NCBI GenBank assembly: GCA_963764525.1
Contig: CAVXTC010000008.1
Span: forward strand, 62,001 to 126,000
Direction of reading: 5' to 3'
DNA: 64,000 bases
Source: DATDIC01 sp963764525
Lineage (GTDB): Bacteria > Pseudomonadota > Alphaproteobacteria > Acetobacterales > Acetobacteraceae
Below, one piece after another: positions 57,475-64,000 of this stretch; position 1 is the first letter of the stretch; every line of letters begins with the position of its first letter. The notes under the pieces were generated by a model, which saw nothing but the letters and a program-made list of their open reading frames with translations, did no database searches and was not told the origin of the DNA. Made by a program: the position numbers and the translations under genes.

Positions 57475-59706
57475 ATGCGCCGCTTTTGACAGCCTGCACG
57501 AAAAGGTCCGCCGCTGGATCTGGCAGCAGGGCTGGGAAGGACTTCGCGACGTTCAGGAGCGCTCCATCCCGATCTTGTTGGCGGGCGACCGGGACCTGAT
57601 CATCATGGCTGCCACCGCCGGTGGGAAGACGGAGGCAGCTTTCCTTCCCATCGTCTCACGACTCGCCAGCGACCCGCCCACCGCGGGCGACGGGTTTCAG
57701 GCAATCTACGTCAGCCCCATGCGGGCCCTGATAAACGACCAGTTCGGACGCATGGAGAGCCTCTGCGCGGGACTTGGACTCGAGGTCACGAAGTGGCATG
57801 GCGACGTTTCCGCGAGCGTGAAGGCAAAGGTCCGCAAGAACCCGACCGGCGTCGTCCTGATCACCCCGGAATCCCTGGAAGCCATGCTCGTCCGGCGGGG
57901 CAAGGAGGTCGGACGCCTGTTCCGGGGCCTTCGCTACGTGGTCATCGACGAGATCCACGTGTTCCTGGGCGAGCCGCGCGGAAAGCAACTGCAATCCATA
58001 TTACACCGGATCGACCTGGCCGCCCGGACGACCCCAGTCCGGGTGGGACTTTCCGCCACCTTGGCCGACGAGGAGCTGCCTGCGTTTTCCTCAGACCGCT
58101 GGCCCCTTCCGCGGCGTGTATGTCCTTCCAGCCGGTCCAAGCAGTCCCCAAATCAAGCTCCAGCTGCGCGGCTACGTCCGTAGGCCGATTCCGGCGCGCG
58201 CCGGAATCCGCACGCGGCGGAGAGGAAACGGTCGCGCCGGTCGATCCGGCGGATGTGTCTTCGATCAAGCACCTGTTCGACACGCACCGCGGCCACCGAA
58301 GCCTGATATTCGCGGGCTCCCGGGCACTGGTCGAAACGACGACGGTCCAGCTCTCCGAGATTACCGAGGCGAACGGCGTGCCCGAGGAATTCTTTGCCCA
58401 TCACGGCAATCTGTCGCGCGAGCACCGCGAGGACGTTGAACGACGGATGAAGGACAGTAGCCGTCCCGCCTCCATCGTCTGCACGACCACGTTGGAGCTC
58501 GGCATCGATGTGGGCGACATCGAGGGGGTGGCTCAGCTGGGCTCCGGCCACACCGTCTCCGGCATGCGGCAAAGGCTGGGCCGCTCCGGCCGCCACCCTG
58601 GTCAGGCCGCCGTGATGCGGGTCTATGTCAAGGAAACTGAGCTGACCGACCGCGCCATCCGCTGGACGCGCTTCGTGTACAGGACCGTGCAGGCGGTAGC
58701 GATGCTTAACCTGATGCTCAGGAAGTGGAACGAGCCGCCCGATCCGGCGCGGCTGCACCTCTCCACGCTTCTCCATCAGGTCATGGCCCTGGTCGCCCAA
58801 CACGGTGGCACGACGCCAGTAGAGGCATGGAAGGTGCTCGTCGGGAGCGGCATCTTCACCGGCGCGGACGTCGCCCTTTTCAAACGTCTGCTGCACCGGA
58901 TGGGCGATCCTGAGGTCGGGCTGCTCGAGCAGGCCAGGGACGGCACGCTGCTACCCGGACCGGCAGGCGAACGTCTGCTCGAAAGCCGGGACATCTTCGC
59001 GGTGTTTATGTCGCCCGAGGAATACAAGGTCATCGCCGAGGGCGGCCGCGCCATCGGCCGGGTGCCCGGCGACAATCCCTTCGCACCAGGTCAGATGCTG
59101 ATGCTGGCCGGGCGTAGGTGGCGAATCGTCGAGGTGGACGGCGAGCGCCGCGAGCTGTCCGTCCGTCCGGCTCGCGGCGGCAATCCGCCGATCTTCGGCG
59201 GCGACCCCGTGCCGCCCGCCGACGGCGTCGTGGACGAGATGCGCCGGGTTTACACGGAGTTCGAAATCCCGACCTACCTCGACACGAACGCCAAGCAACT
59301 ACTCGTCGAGGCTAGGACCACGTTCGACCGGTTTGGCCTGAGGAACTCGACCGTTGCCCGCCACGAAAGCCAACTGCTCCTCTTCCCCTGGGTCGGCGAA
59401 CGGCGCCAGCGCGCCCTTGTGCTGGCGTTGACGGAAGCGGAGCTGGAACCTGCGCCGCTCGGTTTGGCGATCGGGCTGCCGGCCGAGCAGCAAGCCGCCT
59501 TGATGGACGAGTTGCGTACACTGGCGGATGGCGCCGCGCCGGACCCGCTTCAGCTCGCGATGCGCGTCAAAAACAAGGAGCTTGAGAAGTTCGATGCCTT
59601 CCTCGGCGACGACTTGTTGACCCTGGCATGGGCGCGCGACCGCTTGGACGTAGCGGAACTTCCGCAACTCGCGGGAGACCTCTTGAAATCCTTGACCAAC
59701 GACTGA
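57475..59706 (+). CDS. BrxHI-like Lhr-type DEAD/DEAH helicase, frameshifted
   Basis: ATG 57475 with one T removed from the TTTT at 57484-57487 gives MRRFDSLHEKVRRWIWQQGW. Helicase motifs follow: I MAATAGGKTEAAF, Ia YVSPMRALINDQF, II YVVIDEIHVFLG, III VGLSATLADE. Two shifts near 58090-58200 pass through GVYVLPAGPSSPQIKLQLRG. From SSIKHLFDTHRGHRSLIFAG the frame is clean to 59706 and contains VCTTTLELGIDVGDI and motif VI MRQRLGRSGRHPGQ, then a long Lhr-like C-terminal domain. About 740 residues. The order after a BrxD-like gene matches brxD-brxHI of type 2 BREX. Confidence 0.83.
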
Positions 59707-59966
59707 CCCGTACGCGGCGCGGGCCCACGCCAAGGACGCTCCCGGGCCTTACTGCTACTTTCGATACAACACGTCCGGACCGCGCTTCGCTCCGGAGGTC
59801 ATGAAGTCCTCGTTGTTCGCTATCGAGAAACGAACCCTGTCGGTTAAGCGGCCGAGTTGTCCATCCGCGCGTAGATCGGCAGCCTGACAGCCAAACCCGG
59901 ACCGTGAGCGGCGAGTCCGCTAAAATCGGGGGGGCCGAGAGCGGTCATTCGGGCAGGCCGCCAGCA
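59707..59966. other. Intergenic region between the helicase and comM
   Basis: A 260-base convergent gap. I see no gene and no clear terminator hairpin with a T-run. Confidence 0.4.
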
Positions 59967-61514
59967 TCACATCTTCCGCCCCGGCATCCGATGCCGGAAC
60001 GCCAGCGCCTCGGCCACATGCACCCGCCCGACCACGGCAGCGCCAGCCAGGTCGGCGATGCTGCGGGACACCCGCAGGATCCGCGTGTAGCCGCGCGGCG
60101 AGAGCCGCAGCTTCTCCATCGCCTGCTCGGCCAGCGTCTGCGCATCGGCAGCCAGTGCCAGATGCCGCGTATCCGATTCGGCATTGCTGCCCGGGCCACC
60201 CTCGCCGCTGCGCGCCGCCTGGGCCGCGCGCGCCCGCGCCACCCGGGCCGCCACCACCGCACTCTGTTCGCCACGCGGTGCGCGCGCCAACTCGGCGGCC
60301 GAGGCGGGCTGCACCTCCACCGTCAGGTCGATCCGATCCAACACCGGGCCGCTGATCCGGTTCTGGTAGTCCTCACCGCAGCGCGGCGCCCGCCCGCATT
60401 CCCGCCCGGCATCGCCGAAATAGCCGCAGCGGCACGGGTTCATCGCCGCGACCAACTGGAACCGCGCCGGATAGGTGATGTGCGCGGCGGCCCGGGCCAC
60501 CGTGGTGCGGCCGGATTCCATCGGCTGGCGCAGCGATTCCAGCGCCGGCTTGGGAAATTCCGGCAGCTCATCCAGGAACAGCACGCCGCGATGGGCCAGC
60601 GACACCTCGCCGGGCCGGGCGCGCTGGCCGCCGCCGGACAGCGCCGCCTGCGACGCCGAGTGGTGCGGCTCGCGGAATGGCGGCCGCATCACCAGCCGCC
60701 CGCCGTCCAGCAGGCCGGCGACGCTGTGGATCATGCTGACCTCCAGCGCCTGCGCCGGCGTCAGGTCGGGCAGCAGTCCCGGCAGCCGCGCCGCCAGCAT
60801 CGACTTGCCGGCGCCGGGAGGGCCGATCAGCAGCAAATTGTGGCCGCCGGCGGCGGCGATCTCCAGCGCCCGCTTGGCGGTTTCCATGCCCTTCACGTCG
60901 GCCAGCTCCGGGCCGCGCGGGGTCTCCGCCACGCCGGCGGGCTGCGGCGGGGTCAGCACCTGGGAGCCGCGGAAATGGTTGATCAGGCTGAGCAGGTCCG
61001 GGGCGGCCAGTACCTCGATGCGGCCGGCCCAGGCCGCCTCGCCGCCCTGGGCGGCCGGACAGATCAGCCCGAGGTCGCGCGCCGAGGCGCCCATCGCCGC
61101 CGGCAGCACCCCGGCGACCGGATGCAGCGTGCCATCCAGGTGCAACTCGCCCAGGGCGGCGTAACCGTCGATCTCATCGCGCGGCAGCACGTCCATCGCG
61201 GCCAGCACGCCGAGTGCAAGCGGCAGGTCGAAATGGCTGCCCTCCTTCGCCAGATCGGCCGGAGCGAGGTTGATCAGCACCCGCCGCGGCGGCAGCGACA
61301 GGCCCATGGCGGCGAGGGCGGCGCGCACCCGCTCCCTCGCTTCTCCCACCGCCTTGTCGGGCAGGCCAACGACCAGAAACGCCGGCACCCCGGCAGAGAT
61401 CTGCACCTGCACTTCCACCGGCACGGCTTCGATGCCGGCAAAAGCGAAGGTGCGGATGCGGGCAATTGCGGCGGCGGATGAGTATGCGTTCATCGCCGCA
61501 GTCTGGGTGGGCAT
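59967..61514 (-). CDS. comM: YifB/ComM family Mg-chelatase-like AAA+ ATPase
   Basis: A 515-residue protein. ComM is a hexameric helicase promoting branch migration in natural transformation. The N-terminal ChlI-like domain (ARIRTFAFAGIEAVPVEVQV, SAGVPAFLVVGLPDKAVGEA) precedes the AAA+ module with Walker A LIGPPGAGKSMLAARLPG and Walker B GVLFLDELPEF. Zinc-type cysteines are in MNPCRCGYFGDAGREC, followed by RISGPVLDRIDLTVEV. ATG 61514 or 61493 (MNAYSSAAAIAR) may be the start. The frame is intact. Confidence 0.93.
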   Translation of the reverse strand: MPTQTAAMNAYSSAAAIARIRTFAFAGIEAVPVEVQVQISAGVPAFLVVGLPDKAVGEARERVRAALAAMGLSLPPRRVLINLAPADLAKEGSHFDLPLALGVLAAMDVLPRDEIDGYAALGELHLDGTLHPVAGVLPAAMGASARDLGLICPAAQGGEAAWAGRIEVLAAPDLLSLINHFRGSQVLTPPQPAGVAETPRGPELADVKGMETAKRALEIAAAGGHNLLLIGPPGAGKSMLAARLPGLLPDLTPAQALEVSMIHSVAGLLDGGRLVMRPPFREPHHSASQAALSGGGQRARPGEVSLAHRGVLFLDELPEFPKPALESLRQPMESGRTTVARAAAHITYPARFQLVAAMNPCRCGYFGDAGRECGRAPRCGEDYQNRISGPVLDRIDLTVEVQPASAAELARAPRGEQSAVVAARVARARAAQAARSGEGGPGSNAESDTRHLALAADAQTLAEQAMEKLRLSPRGYTRILRVSRSIADLAGAAVVGRVHVAEALAFRHRMPGRKM

Positions 61515-61583
61515 TGGTGAACACGGGGGTAACGCCGGTTCCTCGACGTCACGATCGACGACACCCCGTACTGACGCAGCGGG

Positions 61584-61981
61584 CTAATTCGGCATGGCCA
61601 GCATCTTGTCACTCAAGAGGTTACCGTCCTCGTCGATCCCAGGTCCTTCATGAGCTTGGAATATGTGGTGTCGATAGTATCGTGACACGCGTCGAACGTC
61701 TTGAACGTGGCGGCGGTTTGAGATCCACTCTCGCGTAGGTTCGCATACAACTCGTCATCAAGTGCTGCAGCCGGAGCCGATATAGCTAATACCATCTGAT
61801 ATCCCTTCAGGGTGTGACCACTGGCCTTAGAAGCGGGCACGCAGTAGGACACGAAAAGGTCATCAGTATTAAGCTTCACGCCGGCGGGATGGTTGGTGTT
61901 AAGGCTATTTTGGACGTTCTCAGCACCGCTGTATGTCACTGAACCAGTGGTACGGTATACGGTGATCGTCTGACCAGTCAT
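61584..61981 (-). CDS. Unrecognised low-GC gene, frameshifted near the end
   Basis: Starts MTGQTITVYRTTGSVTYSGA at 61981, overlapping the previous stop (ATGA). As printed it stops at 61613; adding one G at about 61646 continues GIDEDGNLLSDKMLAMPN with stop at 61584, giving about 131 residues. No signal peptide or membrane helix is visible, and I recognise no family. It has much lower GC than the flanking comM and tpa genes, which suggests transfer. Confidence 0.5.
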
Positions 61982-62658
61982 GAGAACCGTCGTCCTGACA
62001 CGTGCTTCTCACCTTTGGCACTCTTACCAGGCTTACACACCGCGTATATCAGTTTGAAACCTACGTCGTGGTTGGCGATCATATATGGTAGTGACGTAAG
62101 CTTCTTACCCCATTCGGCATCAGACGCCTTCTGTTCTGCATCAGCCTTGGCATCATCCTCCGCCCGCTGTTTTGCTGCCTGCACAACCGCTAGTGCGTCC
62201 TCCTTGATCCGATAGAAGTAGACCATAGTGTTTTCGTCGTTTGAGTTCTTACGGTAGTCTACCTCGATGGCTTTCAGGGTATTGCCTGAGTTCTCGATCG
62301 ACGGATCATCCACGTTATGTGACGCCATCTCAGCCTTCCAGTTTAACTCGACCATGAATATCATACCCTTCGGTCGGACGCTGACCCAAGAGTAATTCTG
62401 ATCTTTGAGTGACTGGGCATAGCGGAGTGGGTTCTTGGCCTCGGCGTCACCGTTTGCCTTGACTGTATACCAGTCTCCGTCACTGATGGCGTAGTCCCAT
62501 CTGAGCGACATGATAGCCTGGCCGGCTACCGTCAGCCCTAAATCCATGCCCGTTGCTAACTCATCTGGGCATCCATTTGGTGGTGTCAAATGACTGAGCC
62601 GCAGCAGAGTTGACACATCTTCAATCGTGTCAATCGGTGTGAATGACATGTAATGCAT
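61978..62658 (-). CDS. Unrecognised low-GC gene, first of a two-gene unit
   Basis: A 226-residue protein starting MHYMSFTPIDTIEDVSTLLR (the second Met at residue 4 is also possible). It has LDLGL/LGLTVAGQAIMSLRWDY, then VKANGDAEAKNPLRYAQSL, WVSVRPKGMIFMVELNWKAE, a charged Ala/Lys/Glu-rich helix (AKQRAEDDAKADAEQKASDA) likely to be coiled coil, and a basic C-terminus. No known family, signal peptide or membrane segment is recognised. It overlaps the downstream gene by four bases. The codon use is unlike the rest of the window. Confidence 0.55.
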   Translation of the reverse strand: MHYMSFTPIDTIEDVSTLLRLSHLTPPNGCPDELATGMDLGLTVAGQAIMSLRWDYAISDGDWYTVKANGDAEAKNPLRYAQSLKDQNYSWVSVRPKGMIFMVELNWKAEMASHNVDDPSIENSGNTLKAIEVDYRKNSNDENTMVYFYRIKEDALAVVQAAKQRAEDDAKADAEQKASDAEWGKKLTSLPYMIANHDVGFKLIYAVCKPGKSAKGEKHVSGRRFS

Positions 62659-62930
62659 GTCCTTGAGCGCCTCATGAGCGGCCTCCTGTATGCTTATATT
62701 TGCATCTCGGCAGCCGAGGTGTGCGGCAGTCGGTTGCGCAAGCGCCGGCCGCGGGATAGACCCTCGCGACTATCGGCTTTGTTCCGGACACCCGACGCTC
62801 GGGCGTATCGGCATCTTCAGGCCGCCATATCGGCCGCCTGTCACAGTTGACCCTGTAAACCGACTTTCTGCCGGCGACGCAGAGATTTATCGGCTGTCCG
62901 AAGCGGCCGGCGAAGCCAAGGAGGAAACAC
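62659..62930. other. Region between the low-GC pair and tpa
   Basis: A 272-base divergent gap that must hold the promoters of both sides. TTGACC lies at about 62847-62852, but no convincing -10 was found at the right distance. No gene was recognised. Confidence 0.35.
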
Positions 62931-64000
62931 ATGTCACTCACCAACACGCCCGATCCGGCCGTCCGGAAAGCGGTGGTGAAACAGGACCTGGAAAGCGTTC
63001 TGCACCCGATCGTTCAGCACAAGGCGCTGGAGACCAAACAGATGGTCGTCACCGGCGGCCAGAATTCCACGGTCTTCGACGCCGACGGAACCAGCTACCT
63101 GGATGCGATGGCGGGTCTGTGGTGCGTGAACATCGGCTATGGCCGTGTCGAACTGGCCGAGGTCGCAGCCGAGCAGATGCGGCAACTGTCGTATTTCCCG
63201 CACACCGCGATGAATGTGCCGGCTGCGGCGCTGGCCGATAAGATCAATGGCCTGATGGGTGGCGGCTACCATACCTACTTCGTCAACTCGGGGTCCGAGG
63301 CGAACGAGGCCGGGTTCAAGATCGCGCGCCAATACATGAAACACGAACATCCCGGCAATTATCGATTCAAGACCGTCAGCCGCTATTTCGCCTATCATGG
63401 CACCACGCTGGCCACCCTGGACGCCGGCGGCATGGGTGAGCGCAAAGCGAAGTTCGAGCCATTCTCGGGCGATTTCGTACACGTCGCGCCGCCCTATTGC
63501 TACCGCTGCCCGTTTGGCCTGACCTATCCGAGCTGCGAGCTGGCCTGCGTCAAGAACATGGAAACCACGATTCTCGGCGAAGGGCCCGAGACGGTGGCGG
63601 AGGTCATCGTCGAACCGGTGATGAGCGGCATCGGTATCGCCGTCCCGCCCGACGAATACCTGCCGGAGGTGGAAAGCCTGTGCCGCAAATATGGCATCCT
63701 GCTGCACGTGGATGAGGTGATCAACGGCTTCGGCCGCACCGGCAAGATGTTCGGGCATCAGCACTACAACGTTTCACCTGACATCATCGCCATCGCCAAG
63801 GGCATTTCCAGCGCCTATATGCCGATTGCCGCGACCGTGGTGAAAAACAAAGTGTTCGACAGCTTCTACGGCGACCCGGCGGACAACCGGCAGGTCGGTC
63901 AGGTCAACACCTATGGCGGCCATCCGGTCGCCGCCGCGGTCGCCCTGCGCAATATCGAAATCATGGAAGCCGAAAAACTGGCGGAACGCTCGGCCACAAT
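62931..64000 (+). CDS. tpa: Taurine-pyruvate aminotransferase (class III), cut by the window end
   Basis: Class III PLP aminotransferase starting MSLTNTPDPAVRKAVVKQDL behind AAGGAGG (62919-62925). Over 356 residues there is no stop. Landmarks are ESVLHPIVQHKALETKQMVV, DAMAGLWCVNIGYGRVELAE, FVNSGSEANEAGFKIARQY (PLP phosphate loop), SRYFAYHGTTLATLDAGGMG, a Cys-rich insert PPYCYRCPFGLTYPSCELAC, LLHVDEVINGFGRTGKMFG (PLP Asp) and the Schiff-base Lys in IIAIAKGISSAYMPIAATVV. The Cys-rich insert and overall pattern fit Tpa, which starts taurine degradation by giving sulfoacetaldehyde and alanine. Confidence 0.88.
   Translation, partial: MSLTNTPDPAVRKAVVKQDLESVLHPIVQHKALETKQMVVTGGQNSTVFDADGTSYLDAMAGLWCVNIGYGRVELAEVAAEQMRQLSYFPHTAMNVPAAALADKINGLMGGGYHTYFVNSGSEANEAGFKIARQYMKHEHPGNYRFKTVSRYFAYHGTTLATLDAGGMGERKAKFEPFSGDFVHVAPPYCYRCPFGLTYPSCELACVKNMETTILGEGPETVAEVIVEPVMSGIGIAVPPDEYLPEVESLCRKYGILLHVDEVINGFGRTGKMFGHQHYNVSPDIIAIAKGISSAYMPIAATVVKNKVFDSFYGDPADNRQVGQVNTYGGHPVAAAVALRNIEIMEAEKLAERSAT

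Noticed and set aside
53031..59706. A complete BREX system
   Set aside because: No PglX methyltransferase, PglZ phosphatase or PglW/PglY genes are present; only BrxD- and BrxHI-like genes with a TerB protein.
59904..61481. A 525-codon plus-strand frame
   Set aside because: Antisense shadow of comM, His/Gln/Arg-rich and without motifs.

Overview
The window is GC-rich DNA from an alphaproteobacterium, probably of the Rhodospirillales/Acetobacteraceae type. That is an inference from gene content (ftsY-mtaB-dapF order, aa3 oxidase genes, a KaiC-like/histidine kinase/receiver set, DUF484-xerC, an NDUFAF6-like phytoene-synthase relative) and from codon bias; no database was available. No rRNA, tRNA or CRISPR array was seen.

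Layout. 0.1-3.1 kb: ftsY, mtaB, dapF on the minus strand. 3.3-6.3 kb: a broken fic gene, a frameshifted Uma2 nuclease, an isocitrate-lyase-fold enzyme and an orphan PEP-CTERM tail. 6.3-12.8 kb, minus strand: cytochrome oxidase genes (coxB, ctaD, ctaB, a CoxF-like protein) running directly into a histidine kinase, a double-domain KaiC-like ATPase and a single-domain response regulator. 12.9-22.4 kb: methyltransferase, EamA transporter, cold-shock protein, DUF4142 protein, SMP-30 lactonase, a BrnTA-like pair, a BaeRF-type protein, a [2Fe-2S] ferredoxin, a DUF255 protein and an alpha/beta hydrolase. 22.7-25.1 kb: a decayed IS110 element and a membrane protein. 25.5-32.9 kb: unbroken housekeeping genes including purH and sodB.

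33-38.7 kb is accessory DNA. Two serine recombinases flank a RipA-family membrane protein and a TIR-domain protein, followed by a HEPN/Apea-like-looking hypothetical and a low-affinity iron permease. 39-42.4 kb: methyltransferase, cupin, MetE-like enzyme and a PIN/RHH toxin-antitoxin pair. 42.7-44.1 kb: an intact IS256-family element with an 8-bp target duplication. 44.4-52.8 kb: Uma2, priA, transaldolase, DUF484, xerC, a HAD hydrolase, pgi and a polyphosphate-glucokinase-like ROK kinase. 53.1-59.7 kb is a second accessory island: a periplasmic SH3-like/transmembrane/TerB protein, a BrxD-like (DUF2791) ATPase and a BrxHI-like Lhr helicase. 60-64 kb: a ComM/YifB ATPase, two unrecognised low-GC genes and the start of taurine-pyruvate aminotransferase.

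A striking feature is the number of single-base frame breaks. KaiC, CoxB, the cold-shock protein, the resolvases, the TIR protein and the TerB/BrxD/BrxHI genes all need one or more 1-base corrections, often in a short homopolymer, after which the protein reads normally. Other long genes (ctaD, purH, priA, pgi, the IS256 transposase) are clean. I annotate such genes as CDS when only small indels separate in-family segments, and as pseudogenes when parts are missing or the active site is lost. Coordinates of broken genes span all frame segments.

The two candidate systems worth most attention are the TIR + RipA-family cassette between recombinases (33.7-37.7 kb) and the TerB-BrxD-BrxHI trio without the BREX methylase and PglZ (53.1-59.7 kb).
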